A DNA stretch of 64,000 nucleotides from Achatina immaculata (Eukaryota > Mollusca > Gastropoda > Stylommatophora > Achatinidae): positions 32,081,906 through 32,145,905 of the forward strand of contig CM019709.1 in the NCBI GenBank assembly GCA_009760885.1. The letters run 5' to 3'. The notes below the pieces were generated by a model. The model saw only the letters and a list, made by a program, of their open reading frames with translations. It ran no database searches and had not been told where the DNA came from. Made by a program: the position numbers and the translations under genes. Shown here in pieces: positions 45,641-57,010 of the stretch. Within the stretch, counting starts at the first letter, position 1; each line of letters opens with the position of its first letter.

Positions 45641-45830
45641 TTGTTGTTTCATCATTTATTCTTACTGCTGCCTCTTTTTCTTTGGCCTGTTGTGTTCCAT
45701 TTGATAGCTTGTTTTGGGATTCTCTGATCATTTCTTCTCATCAAGCGACCAACATATGTCCATCTCCTTTTCCTGATCACCTATGAGACTGGTTGTCAGC
45801 AACACTACAAAGGCAAAATCTGATATTTAC

Positions 45831-45947
45831 CTTTCCATTTGAAGAATCTAAGAAATCCAGCCTCCTCTTCTTGCTTGTTAGAGTGGCCTCCAAAGCTGTC
45901 AGGTTAGTCTGCCTCTGTTGCCGCTCTTCTGCTTCTGCTTGTTGAAG
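45831..45947 (-). CDS. TAF4: TAF4 exon, basic NLTALEA region
   Basis: 117 nt, acceptor TTTGTCAG, donor GTAAAT. It encodes LQQAEAEERQQRQTNLTALE, then ATLTSKKRRLDFLDSSNGK. NLTALxA followed by a KKR basic patch is conserved in TAF4 proteins. Confidence 0.92.
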
Positions 45948-46004
45948 CTGACAAATTATACAAGATTAAACAAGTCTTCACTAAGAAAATATTGGCTCTT
46001 TTCA

Positions 46005-46200
46005 TCTCAGAAGATAGTTTATAAGTTTTACATGAGGTGGTAGGGTTGCCCACTTTTGGAATGCCCTGTCAACTCATGTAAAACTTATAAGTAATATTCG
46101 CTCCTATAACTTCAAACTTTGTCAACATCTGTTTGATATGGACTATAAACCTCACTAAGTGTAGTCTAAAGTAGTTTAAAGGTTCTAAGGACTACTATTG
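46005..46200 (+). pseudogene. LINE C-terminal remnant
   Basis: With frameshifts it reads FGMPCQL, NIRSYNFKLCQHLFDMDYKPH. The pattern WNxLP...SYNxFKxxLxxHLF is common at the end of CR1/L2-type LINE proteins. Confidence 0.4.
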
Positions 46201-46235
46201 CCGGAAGTGGGATGGAGGATACGCTCTCCACTCCA

Positions 46236-47450
46236 ATGGTGTGTGTCTCAAATAGCCTCTAACAGTCAAGTCCAGCTCCTGGCCTTCTCGTGGCAGAACT
46301 GTTTAAACTGACAGGAGAAGGGGCAAAGGCAAATATCTGGCGCCTGAAAACCAGACGCTTCGGGTAAACAATAGTCAAATCACGTCACCTTTGGTCTGGG
46401 GGTCACCACATCCTAAGTGCACTCATATCGGGCGAAATGCCTGAACTGTCTTAACCCAGAGGTTAACACTGCTGGTGAGATTCTTCGGATGCCGCGCATG
46501 GAGTGAAGCTCCTCCCGGTCAAGGAAGAAAATGCAGAAAAGCAATCAGGGTTGCTGTGTGGTGCCAATGTAAAAAGGTGATAGAAAGGATAAAGTGAAGC
46601 TTAATCAGTATGTCCAGTAATATCGCGGTGAGAGCTACCCATACCACGGCGCCTCTGCTCTAGAGGTCGGCCACGTCCGAAATACACCCATACTGGTGAA
46701 ATATGCCTAAACTGGCTTACACCAGGGGTGAAACTTGATGGCTACACATGTCATGGTACCTCTGCTCTAGAGGTCGGTCATGTCCTAAACTCGCCCATAC
46801 TGGGATAATATGCCTAAACCAGCTCAACCCAGGGGTGGAAGTCACTAGTGGCGAGGATTCGTCCTCCTAGACAAAAGCTCCGTCCTGGTCACAATTAGGA
46901 AGGGTAGTGGCCATGACCACAAAATGCTTTAGTTGGAGACACTGGACCAGTGCAGTCTAGTTAGGCAACCACCTCTCACCTGGCAGGGATGTATGCGTAT
47001 CCTAATCACGCTGAGGTTTTCTAGTGAGAAAGTCCAACGCCGGAATGGAGGGGTAACCACCTCTCACCCGGTGATGATACATGGGTATCTCAAGACACGT
47101 CGAGGTTTTCCGGTGAGAAAGTCCAACTCTAGCCCAGATGGGCTACCACCTCTCACCCAGTGGGGATATACTGATATCCAAAACACGCCGAGGTTTTCTG
47201 GTAAGAAAGTCCAACTCTGGATCAAACTGGTGCAATGAAAACCACGGTGTTACGCAATCTCGCTTCTGAGACCCACCAAGAATACAGGCTCAAGCTGTGC
47301 AATACTCTGAATCTTTTGTGGTCCTCTTGGGGACCTCATGACCACACAGGGGCCACGGGACCTATAGAAGACCACAGGGGTAAATTCAGTAGGATCACAG
47401 GGCAGTCTTGGTGGTAGAAGCGAACGAAGAAGAAGAAGAAGAAGACGACT
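46236..47450 (+). repeat. R2 retroelement, copy e (longest)
   Basis: Best reference copy, about 1.2 kb. It holds one 57-bp unit, then GCAGAACTGTTTAAACTGACAG, GCGCCTGAAAACCAGACGC (an inverted repeat), a middle region and two TAGAGGTCGG blocks. Three 86-bp modules (46966, 47053, 47139) and GTAGAAGCGAACGAAGAAG followed by more GAA close the element. No long ORF. It lies in a TAF4 intron on the opposite strand. Confidence 0.8.
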
Positions 47451-47454
47451 AGTT

Positions 47455-47760
47455 TAAAGTTGGCTTGATTGTTGTAATTTTTTATACTGCTTTTCTATAA
47501 ATTTGTTAGTTTTGCATGAATGTAAGAATGTAAAGTTTATTTCATGTTGTATAAATCAGTGTGTAGAGTATATGGACAAGAGATAAATTTATTATTTATT
47601 TATTTAATCATTTAATTATGTCTTCATGATTATTATCCTCATTAATAAATGCTGAATGACTGTGACTGAGTGAAAGCTGTTTGATGAAGGGCAGAAGGTT
47701 AGACAGGCATGCGTGCCCAATTCTTAACCCTCTAAAAATAAACTATGTTCATTCGTTCGT
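47455..47760 (+). repeat. R10-like 3' region with 4-bp tail
   Basis: Shares CCCAATTCTTAAC and the A-rich AATAAA ending with 1436-1577, followed by GTTCATTCGTTCGTTC. Possibly the 3' UTR of a LINE. Confidence 0.4.
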
Positions 47761-48145
47761 TCTTCTATGTCATTTGCTAAGATACCGATGTCATTCTCTC
47801 TACAAATGTGACAGTTCATTGCTTTGGAGCTTCACTTAACCCTCTGAAAATAAAGTATGTTCATTCATTCGTTCTTCTATGTCATTTGCTCAGATACCGA
47901 CGCCATTCTCTCTACAAATGTGACAGTTCATTATTATGGAGCTTCATTAACTCTTTATGTTCATTCATTCGTTCTTCTATGTCATTTGCTCAGATACCGA
48001 CGCCATTCTCTCTACAAATGTGACAGTTCATTGTTATGGAGCTTCATTAACTCTTTATGTTCATTCATTCGTTCTTCTATGTCATTTGCTCAGATACCGA
48101 TGCCATTCTCTCTTACAAATGTGACAGTTCATTGCCATGGAGCTT
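47761..48145. repeat. 100-112-bp tandem repeat, four units
   Basis: TCTTCTATGTCATTTGCTNAG starts at 47761, 47873, 47973 and 48073. The unit also has CCATTCTCTCTACAAATGTG and GACAGTTCATT. A single diverged unit occurs at about 63297-63365. Confidence 0.9.
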
Positions 48146-48153
48146 CTCCTGAT

Positions 48154-48258
48154 GGGTAAAGGTAACGGCAACCCTGTCATGTCTTAGAGGCACAGAGGGA
48201 CATGGTGTTAATGCCCAAATTTTCCTTGACCTGTCAGTGCACCAGAGGATGGTGTATA
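48154..48258 (-). mobile_element. SINE-A 3' fragment
   Basis: GTAAAGGTAACGGCAACCCTG and CCTTGACCTGTCAGTGCACC match the 3' half of the inverted SINE-A copies. Confidence 0.6.
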
Positions 48259-48345
48259 AACTAGGAAAAAAGTAGGAACAGCTTTATTAATTAACGAGCG
48301 CACGTTTCGTTGTGAACCTTAATCATACAAAAACACACAGGATGA
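48259..48345 (-). repeat. Possible Penelope-like element 3' end
   Basis: On the - strand: GATTAAGGTTCACAACGAAACG, here split as GATTAAGG and CACAACGAAACGTGCGCTCG, followed by TTAATTAATAAAGCTG. A hairpin-flanked CGAAACGTGCGC shortly before AATAAA resembles the 3' UTR of Penelope-like elements. This is a motif impression without any coding support. Confidence 0.25.
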
Positions 48346-49130
48346 AGAAATAGAGAGAGAAGATAAAATATAAATTCACATAAATGCTATGTAAAAAAGT
48401 AGGAATGGAAAAAAACAGAATAGGTAAAATAAATTGAGCACTTATTTGTGACTTGTAAGAGGCTGTGTCCAAAAATGCACATGGTGGAGTTTTCAGAATG
48501 TTTAAATGGAGACCTGTAATGTGTGATAGGTGGGTCGTAAAGGAGGGGAGGGGAGGAAGGATAGCAGCAAGGGGAAAGAGTGGTATAAAAGTAATCTAGC
48601 CGGGAGAAGGTGGAATAGGTGATTGCAGCTGGAGTAGAGAGGTTGTAATCCTAAAGCCCACTGACCACTATTTCATTCAGCCGGTTTCCAGTCAAGATGG
48701 CGACGAGCGTACTACATGTTGTGAACTGGTGAAACAATTCATGATATTTTGGACTTAATTCAAACACAGATTATAACCCAGTGATATTATCTAGACGCGA
48801 CTCGTAGGACCTTGCCATGATATAATCTTGTGGAGAAATTCTAACTAGATTTAACGGACAATTGAAACCATTAGTGCTGATAAACAGCATCTAACCTAAC
48901 ATCAAGCACTACTGTTCAATGTTGCCCACAGACGAAGTGTGTTGGCAGCGGCGCGGTACCTGGGTAAAACAGGACATACACACATCTATAAGGTTAAGAA
49001 TGGTCATGATACAGTCCGATCTCGCAGCAAGGCTTCACTTCAGCCCTTCTCCGGCAGGAAGGAAAAGGGATGAATCCCACACGTCATTCAGCCATTTCAC
49101 TTTTAGATTCTTAAACAAGTTGGAACTTAC
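48346..49130. other. TAF4 intron sequence, nothing recognised
   Basis: G/A-rich stretch at 48540-48620. The 90-codon frame at 48919-49191 overlaps a TAF4 exon on the other strand and is not supported. Confidence 0.4.
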
Positions 49131-49187
49131 CTCCCTTGCCCTCTGTATGAGTTTTAGCTGTTCAGGATCTTCAGTCTTTGAACGACT
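49131..49187 (-). CDS. TAF4: TAF4 exon, TEDPEQL region
   Basis: 57 nt, acceptor TATTTTTAG, donor GTAAGT. It encodes SRSKTEDPEQLKLIQRARE, matching the SRSRQEDPEQLRLKQKAKE block of TAF4. Phase 0-0. Confidence 0.94.
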
Positions 49188-49576
49188 CTAAAAATAAAAG
49201 AATCAATCAAATTACATACATATAAAAATAGTTTTGTTTCAAGGCATATTTTTGTGATTTCTCTGGTAAGTTTGGCACGCCATTAAAAATAACTTTTCAA
49301 CCTTTTCAACTACCATAAAAGTGAAATTATCTGATGGGCATCTCAGTCTGAGCAATGTTTGTAAATATGAAAGCCAAATAAGCAGTTAGCAACATAATTT
49401 AGCCTGGCACGACAAATAATAAACTGGGACAGTTAATGGCGTGGTTTAGTCCGATGGGACAATTAGGGTGTGGTTTGGCCCAGGGAGACAACTAATTGTG
49501 TGGTCTAGAATGATGGGTAATTGATAATTTGATTTTTTTTCCCCATCCCAAATGCTAAGTCATGTGGCTTTGCACA

Positions 49577-50555
49577 GGAAGCCGCATTCATGAATGGCAG
49601 CCGTTGCCATTGCCAACTTATGAACTAGAGCATTATCTTGCTGAAAGATGACTCCTCTCATCAATTTCCCTTGACGCTTTTCCTTCAATTTGACCCGCAT
49701 TTGCTTCACAAGATTAGCCTAATAGGCCCAGCTGACTGTTCTGCCCTTTTGAAGATAGTCTATCAGTAGCACACCTTCTGAATCCCAAAAGATGGAAGCC
49801 ATCACTTTGCCAGCAGACAGAACCACCTTTGCTTTCTTTGGAGGTGGGGATCCATGATGTTTCCACTGCTTTGAGTGTTCTTTGGTTTCTGGTTGAAAAT
49901 GATGAAACCAAGTCTCATCCATAGTCACAAACTGCTGAAGAAACTTTTCAGGATCTGCAGAAAAATGGCCAAAATTGTCTCTTGACATGTTGAGACACTG
50001 TCATTTGTGATCAGCTCCAAGAAGTTTTGGGACCCATGGAGCAGAGACCTTTATCATTTGAAGATGATTGTGAACAATGGCATGAACATGTTCCCGGGAG
50101 ATGCCCAACTCAGTAGCAATGTACCACTCAGTTAGTCATCGATCCTCCATTATCATATCATGGATTCTGCTGGTGGTTTCATTGGTGGTTCTTGGTCTTC
50201 CTGGACGGGGATCATCTTCCAGACTCTCCCTTCCATGTTTGAACTGAGCTGCCCATTTCTTCAGTAAGAAGGAGCACTCTGCCTTAGAGTCTCCACCATA
50301 TCCTCATGGATCTTCTTCGATGATAAGCCCGTGATGCAGAGGTAGCGAATGACTGCTCGGTGAGAATTTTTATCCATTTTCTCAATTTCTGCCACCCCTT
50401 ACCACTTCAGTAGCCTGTAAAAAAAAATTGGTTGCAGTTAATTTCTTGAAACTTGTGTTTAATCTTACATTAACCTGATCTACAAATGCACCTAATATCA
50501 AATGTGTGTTTCAAGTATTTGTACCTTAGGCTGCGAATTTATCAATCAACCCTTG
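49577..50555 (-). mobile_element. Mariner element, copy 3 (3' truncated)
   Basis: The left end (on the - strand) is at about 50555 (GGGTTGATTGATAAATTCG). The transposase N-terminus and DETW region (frame 49988-49719: TMDETWFHHFQPETKE) are the best preserved of the three copies. Sequence ends within the QDNA...HECGF part, so the third catalytic Asp and right end are missing. It lies in a TAF4 intron. Confidence 0.88.
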
Positions 50556-50560
50556 CATAT

Positions 50561-50580
50561 ATATATATATATATATATAA
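50561..50580. repeat. (AT)n microsatellite
   Basis: About ten AT units next to the mariner end; mariner inserts at TA. Confidence 0.85.
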
Positions 50581-50885
50581 GTATATATGAGAGAGATGCT
50601 ACAAGGATGCTATCAGAAATCAGAACATGCACACACAAAAAAAATTGAATTTCCTGACAACAAAGTCTCAAATCTACTATCTAAATGTTCCTGGAGATGT
50701 AATTCAAATACTGTTATCTGCAAGTCCTCCAGTAGTGCAATGTTGTGTTTGAAGTCAGTTATCCCGATATCCATTTCCCAGATTTAGAAGCAAATGAAAT
50801 CCTGCCATGGTCCAGCATTCTGCTGGCTTTATCCCACATTCTCAAAAAAAAAAAAAAAAAGTGGCCTACAATGGATGAAAAAAAG

Positions 50886-51080
50886 ATAAGGTAACCCTGT
50901 CATGCCTTACAGGCACATAGGAAATGGTGTCAGTGTCCCTATTTTTCTCAACCTGTCAGCACGCTAGAGGGTGATGTGGTCAGCATCACACCTGGCCACC
51001 TTTCCTTCCCCAACCCCAGAAGAAGTCAGGTACCCATTTCTACAGCTAGGTGACTGGGGTTCCTCTCACCAGATCTGAAG
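50886..51080 (-). mobile_element. SINE-A in TAF4 intron
   Basis: GATAAGGTAACCCTGTCATG, GGTGATGTGGTCAGCATCAC and AGAAGTCAGGTACCCA match the 43.2 kb copy. The tRNA head is missing. Confidence 0.65.
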
Positions 51081-51160
51081 ACCAACAACGAGAATGAAAG
51101 AAAAAAAACTATCATCACTTCATCTTTGTGGTTTACGTCAAGAAAAATAAACTACTATAC

Positions 51161-51286
51161 CTTAGCAACCTTACGAAGCTTTTCTTTTTCCTGGTCATCC
51201 CGACGTTCCTTCTCCAGTTTGTCTAGCATCTCCAGAAACTTCAGCTTCTGCCTGTTTTCTGACTCAACCTCATACCTGCTGTCAAC
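51161..51286 (-). CDS. TAF4: TAF4 exon, charged helix
   Basis: 126 nt, acceptor TACTCTCTAG, donor GTATAG. It encodes VDSRYEVESENRQKLKFLEM, then LDKLEKERRDDQEKEKLRKVAK. This matches the DDRYE...LKFFEQLDQIEKQRKDEQERE helix. Phase 0-0. Confidence 0.94.
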
Positions 51287-51509
51287 CTAGAGAGTACAGA
51301 CATGGAGCCCTACTGCACCAACAATCAAACTACATCATCTTTTCTGTGAAAAACAAAATGGGGTAAAGATAAAGTCCAATGAAGCGATCGGACACCCATA
51401 ATATTCTTTGTTTCTAGACTGGCAAACCAACATCACAATCAGGTGCCATGCTCATGCTTCTCCACTGGTTTCATTCCTTGATATTTTTAATCAGCTCAGT
51501 TGATGATTT

Positions 51510-51698
51510 TTTTTTTTTTGTGCCACTGCACTGTAAATGATTTTTTTTTTGTGCCACTGCACTGTAAATGATTTTTTTTTGTGCCACTGCACTGTAAATG
51601 ATTTTTTTTTGTGCCACTGCACTGTAAATGATTTTTTTTGTGCCACTGCACTGTAAATGATTTTTTTTTGTGCCACTGCACTGTAAATGATTTTTTTT
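51510..51698. repeat. 30-bp minisatellite with variable T run, six units
   Basis: TGCCACTGCACTGTAAATGA starts at 51521, 51552, 51582, 51612, 51641 and 51671. Spacing of 29-31 bp reflects the T-run length. Confidence 0.93.
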
Positions 51699-51747
51699 CC
51701 CTCATGGTCTTCCTCAGACTCTCTTCCCATTTATCTTCTTTGTTGTT

Positions 51748-52391
51748 GTTTTCTTCTTCTTCGTACGCACACTGGCGATGATGCGTGGTACCCTGATTTT
51801 TGCAATGCATCTTTTGGCTGGGTACATCCGACTTCTGCACCTTTCCTTGCTAGGGCAGACTGTGGTCTTGCTTGGACTGCCATGAGGACAATAGTGTAGG
51901 CTGGCCTGGCCAAAGCTTTGTTTTCCAGCCTCTGATGGCTGTACTTAAGCCCCTTTTCCATGTCAGATCCAGCATGCAATGCTGGCTGGCCAGACGGCTT
52001 TGAAACAGTTCCACAGAGACACTCTGACTTTGGGATGAGGAATCTGATGAGTGCCTTGATGATATCTATTCCCTGCCGCCTGTAGTCGGCTGGCTCTGTT
52101 TTGTTTACATCATTTTGATAGCTATTATTGTAAAGACCATAGGTTTGTCATGTCCTGGATTCATTGGTCTCACACCAGATTTTCCTCATCCCTGCTGGCA
52201 ATCTCTATGTCCCCATCCATCCACCAACCTGACATTACATTTCACAAAAATAACAATTACAATTAGTGTTGACTGCTACAGGTTTCTGGGCTACAGAAGT
52301 AGGCCAGAGTTTTTAAGACAATAGATCTATGTTCCCTGTCTCACAAAGACTATGTTAAGATAAGTGTGTTCTTAACACAGTTGTTCCCAGG
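51748..52391 (-). repeat. R1 repeat, copy C (full length)
   Basis: From TTCTTCTTCGTACGCACACTG to CTTAACACAGTTGTTCCCAGG on the + strand. In - orientation it ends with CGAAGAAGAAG. It lies in a TAF4 intron in the gene's direction. Confidence 0.78.
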
Positions 52392-52949
52392 AGCTTTGTT
52401 ATGATGTTTTTGCTATGGCAAACCACAGGCAACAAAACTGGCTATCCCACCTCTCTGTTAATACCCCTCCCCCCAATTACAGACCCAGCTTGGTTATCGG
52501 GGCAAGGACTGCTACAGATGACATGGCTGTGAAGAAGTATGCAAAAGAACTGGTGAAGTTTACTAAAGAACCACTGCATCTCCTCTGCTTTTTCTCTGGG
52601 AGAAAAAAAAAAGAAGAAAGAGAAAGGTCTTTGATCCTTTTCCAACCCCCCACCCCCAATTTTAACTCTAAATATAAAGAACAAACTGAAGCAAAGAGTG
52701 ACGGCCTGGTTAATGTAGCAACCAAATCATACCAGAGCCAGGAAAGACCCTAACCCACCTACCTGTGGCTCTTTCTCTTAGTGATGTATGTTTTCAGCTT
52801 GACTAATGATGTAAGGATCAATGTGGTCGTCATGGTGATGGGATCTACCAAGAAATTTCTTTCCTTCTTCCACTCTGTGTCTTCAAACAAAAAAAAATTG
52901 TTTAACCCTCCCCTTCCCCCCCAATCTTCTTCATCATTCCTTATTAAAA

Positions 52950-53215
52950 AAGGTTGTCGGCCACACAGTGTCACCATTATGTGCCTTCTGGCCCGACACA
53001 TACAACTTTGGCGTAACATATATTCAGGACCAGGTCTGCCCTTCCTACCTGGCCAGGTTAATGTCCATTTCCAGTGTTTCCAGACAGAACAGGGTCTTGG
53101 TCAATTATGGTCTGCTACTCTTGATGCAAGCAGTCATCTATGGGTTGTTGACTGCAGTCTCATTCAGCCTCTGTCCCCACTCCCCACCTTATATGATGCC
53201 GCTGCTTCAACATGA
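52950..53215 (+). repeat. R7-like repeat, diverged
   Basis: Contains CAGGGTCTTGGTCAATTATGGTC, matching the CAGGGTCTTAGTCAGCTATGG word of R7, with weaker similarity around it. Confidence 0.4.
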
Positions 53216-53369
53216 TCGCAGGCACCAACTACAAAACAGCAACAGTTTACATTGCCATACACATTTGAAACAGAACACAAAACAAATTACCAAAGTCTCC
53301 TTCTTACACAGCAAAGAAAAACAAACGAACTAGCCAAAGAGACAGAAATCTGTGCTGCGCAAATAATAC

Positions 53370-53500
53370 CTTGTAGATTTCCATCCTGTGTTCAGCAATG
53401 GTGGACAGCTTTGAGACCATATCTCGCAATCTTTCTTGAACAGCATGGGACACCAGGTTTATGACAGCAGGACCGACCTCATCTATGCCAAATTTTTTTG
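53370..53500 (-). CDS. TAF4: TAF4 exon, histone-fold helix
   Basis: 131 nt, acceptor TAATCATCAG, donor GTATTA. It encodes KKFGIDEVGPAVINLVSHAV, then QERLRDMVSKLSTIAEHRMEIYK. It corresponds to KKHGITELHPDVVSYVSHATQQRL in human TAF4, the part that pairs with TAF12. Confidence 0.94.
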
Positions 53501-53559
53501 CTGATGATTAAGTAAAAGTTCATAAAGACTATATTACATATATATAAAACACATCTTCC

Positions 53560-54700
53560 ATTTTCAATTCATGAACATCATCAAAATTTGAATTTGAATG
53601 GAGTAACAGATTAACCCATTCTTTTCAAAGCAACTTCTCAGTTTTACAAACCAGTCACTGTGAATCTGTCACAATAATGCCATTAACCACATGCTGGGTT
53701 ACTAGCCATTCCATTGCCACTGACACAGCCCCAATTTCCATCCACATATTTGATGTATTGACTTCAAAGGCTCCTAAACCCTGTGCCACAACTCTTTCAT
53801 TTCAGTAGGCAACAAAACCCCAGCCACTTTTGCTATTCTGAATCACTGAGCCATATCTATATATTACCACGTCTGAAGAACTACAGTGACACTGGATGAG
53901 ATCTTGAATTCAAAGTTCAAATGGCCCATGTGCCTAATTCCAACACTCACAGCCCTTCTGTACAATAACTTATATTGGCTGAGGTCTGTCCTGTACCTGT
54001 AACTAATTCTCAATTTTGGGCACCTCATCAAGATTGCAAATTGATATTGTGTCCTCAGCCATCCAGGATCTGCCTTGTTTGATGTGTCTGCCCTTTATCA
54101 TCCCCAGCTTTGTACAGAGAGGATCTTTAATGCCAGCAACCTTGATGTATGTCTTAAACTGGGCAACTGGTTTATGGACCACACAGTCGGCATGTCAAGC
54201 AGATCCAGCACTAGTACAGTCAACAATAAGAGGAACTGCTCAGCAAGATGATGATATGCGCCTCCTTCAAAATTGCCTCCTATGCCAAGAAGTGTCAACA
54301 ATATGCAATAGTAATAACCTGAAAGTCTCACATACATCATGTAACGAGGCAATGACTTGGCATCAAATCTCAAGTGGGTCTAACCTGGTTGACTAATGCA
54401 AATTTTACCGGCAGTCACTCAATGCAGGTTGCCATTACTGCCAATGTCTGCATGAAGACTTTTGCCCCACCCTGTACAGTAAACCAACCATTTATCAAAC
54501 TATCACCAGCCAAACTACAACTGTCTAATTTACCTACAGATTTGAGTTTGACTTTGACTAGTTTCTCAGTATCATCATGAACTAGACACTCCCATAATCA
54601 TTCCACTGCCTCTGCCAGTGAATACTGTACAGAATGTTCATCAATTGTTACTCATATTAGTTCTCAATTTGATGACACCATTTTAGGAACTAAAACTGTC
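53560..54700 (-). pseudogene. Decayed LINE with RNase H region
   Basis: On the - strand, around 53870-53690, a broken frame gives YGSVIQNSKSGWGFVAY and TSNMWMEIGAVSVAMEWL, the first Asp/Glu region of a LINE RNase H. Upstream words such as NLDEVPKIENELQV fit the linker before it. Many stops are present. It fills most of one TAF4 intron. Confidence 0.55.
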
Positions 54701-54820
54701 CAACCATGAAACTAGCGAGCGTCACTCTTGCCACGAACCCGTGGATAAAAAGTCAAGCCAAACCAGGACATACAAAAGACCGCCACTGTTCACTATTGGT
54801 CGAATGAAACTACCACTTAC

Positions 54821-54996
54821 CAACTGATGCAACTTTTCTAAACAGTGGTAAAGCCGCCAGGAAGATCTCATCTTTGCAAGACCTTGACTGTGCACCAATG
54901 AAGTCTGCATTTGTAGTGGCCAGGATGTTTCTGGATTCCTCTGACAAGTTCACTCCACCCATGGTTGCCACATCATTGATATCATCATCTCCATCC
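54821..54996 (-). CDS. TAF4: TAF4 exon, start of the conserved CII region
   Basis: 176 nt, acceptor TTATTTAG, donor GTAAGT. It encodes DGDDDINDVATMGGVNLSEE, then SRNILATTNADFIGAQSRSCKDEIF. DDDINDVAxMxGVNLSEES and RSCKDExF are diagnostic of TAF4. Confidence 0.95.
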
Positions 54997-55721
54997 CTAA
55001 ATAATGAAACAATCTTTAGCATAAGCACAAAATACACTGTGTTCCACAAGTCTTTGTACAGTTTTAAACTTTATTATTAGCAGCAAACTGCACTCTTTTC
55101 TCTTTAATCAGCCTTAAATATGCTTGCAAGTGTAAGCCATAGATTCAATGAAATCAAAACAAATCTTCTTCAGCATTGATCCTATGCATTCAATTACTAG
55201 ATCTTCTATATTTGCAACCTGATGGTCAGGATGGTGTCCATAGCTTTCCTTAAGTTTCCATGGTGGTCCCATAACTTGTACTTCAGATTGGGGTGGGGGG
55301 GGGGGGGGGGGAACAATATGGGTCCTGTTAATTCTGCAGCCTCATCAACAGGACAACATCTGCAGTAGATGTCACATCATGGCTTGGGTTAAGACTGTCA
55401 CAAGACCATAACTAATAAGTGCAGGTGTCCCATAGATCTCACTAGGTCTTGTGTCACCCTAACACAACACATCTTTGACGGACCAGAATGCACTGGACCA
55501 GCTTAGTTTCACCTACCACTTCCTGAGATGCATTATGATAGTTTGGTTCATTTGGACACCTCCTCCTTTCTCATCACAGGCTCAAGACCAGTGAATGCGG
55601 AGTAATTCAAAACAATGTTTCTGAAGTACTTCCTACTAACAATGAAGGACCCAAATGAGTTTCTAGTGGGGGAAATGGGGATTCTAAACATGTTCATGAC
55701 GTCATCAACTCTTTCACTTAC

Positions 55722-55996
55722 TTTGAGGACTCAAATTTCCGTTTTTCTTTTTGACCTGGCGCAGAACTAAACGGTGCTGCCTTGATGACTGCTGTAGAAC
55801 TGGGTGGCCTGATAGACTGGGTGGCTTGCGGAGCTGATCTAGCAACAAGCTTAGGTCTGGCCTGGATCTGGGCTTGCTGTGGCAAGGGAAGGACTACAAT
55901 CTTGTTCTCACTGGGCGCCACGGTCAGCTGCTGATGCACATTTTTTTCAGCAGGAGCCACTTTACTGCTGGCCGGACCAAGTGCAGCATGGACCAG
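55722..55996 (-). CDS. TAF4: TAF4 exon, Gln/Pro/Ala-rich linker
   Basis: 275 nt, acceptor TTTTGTACAG, donor GTAAGT. It encodes LVHAALGPASSKVAPAEKNV, then a low-complexity linker ending PGQKEKRKFESSK. No strong sequence conservation is expected, but the reading frame and split Lys codon fit the next exon exactly. Confidence 0.88.
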
Positions 55997-56322
55997 CTGT
56001 ACAAAATATTTGACAGGAAGATTTTGTTGAGAAATTCTTTCTCTTTCATTCTTTCTCAGATGTTAATTTGACAAACAGATATAAAGCTTGATACTGTATC
56101 TATGGCTCTGCAGTCTTCAGCTTTTCCTTAACTGGCACAGAGGGTTCTATCTCTTTGGGTTATAGGAACTAAATGATTAGGGTATTGGGCTTGATCTCTG
56201 AATGATTTGAAAACAAAAAGATTGTTGTTAGACTTGAATTTTCTTTCTGCTGCTCTGTTCCTAGATACTCTTATGTACATTAAAATCAAACAACTGACAT
56301 CTTTTGTAGTCATCTCTCCTTG

Positions 56323-56400
56323 AACCTTCAAATGCCCAGGGCACATGGGGCTTCCACAAGGGTTTTCTACAAATGCCTGTCTTCTGCCTCTCCCCCTCCC
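56323..56400 (-). mobile_element. RTE-1 3'-end fragment, diverged
   Basis: GCCCAGGGCACATGGGGCTTCC and GGGTTTTC-ACAAATGCCTGTC match the last about 75 bp of RTE-1, with about 10-15 percent differences and no clear GA tail. Confidence 0.65.
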
Positions 56401-57010
56401 CACTCTTGCTCAGTTGAGAATCCCTGAGCCCCATCATTAAATACCAAAGCAGGGATGGCTAGAAGATGCAACAAATAACAGCGTCAAATAACCTGTCATC
56501 ATCACCATCTCATACTGTCTCCAGCCTGTTCTATTTCTTGCCTTGATAGTGCACTCAGCCAAGCTAGTTCCTGTCCATCTCTTGATGTTGCCCACCCATC
56601 CATGTTGCTGTCATCCTCATGTTCTTCCCTTCAGTCTTGCCCTCACGAAGGGCCTTCAATATAACATTAGGCCCCTTGTCGTACCCAAAGTATCTTAGTT
56701 GTCTTGTTTTTATGATTTTCAACATTTCTCTTTTCACTTCTAGATGGCTTAGCACTTCTTCGTTTTGTTTTCTGTCCATGGGATATGCCCTATTCTTCTA
56801 TAAATCCACATTTTATGGACCTCAGTTTTCTTTTCTGCTGTCTTTATTCAAGATCCAGGCTTCTACACCATTACGAGTATTCTGGCATTTTACAATACAT
56901 AATCTCAAGTGCTATAATTTCTGTTTTAATGTAAGGATCTTCCTCATTCTGTTGATGGTATTTTTTTTGTTGTCATTAGTCTTCTGTTAATTTCTGTTTT
57001 ACATTTTTCC
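56401..57010 (-). pseudogene. LINE reverse transcriptase C-terminal fragment
   Basis: The - strand frame 56779-56564 gives EVLSHLEVKREMLKIIKTRQ, then LRYFGYDKGP and ALREGKTEGKNMR. The order RQLRYFGH...G..EGKR.RGR is a common C-terminal signature of RTE/CR1-type LINEs. Confidence 0.65.
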
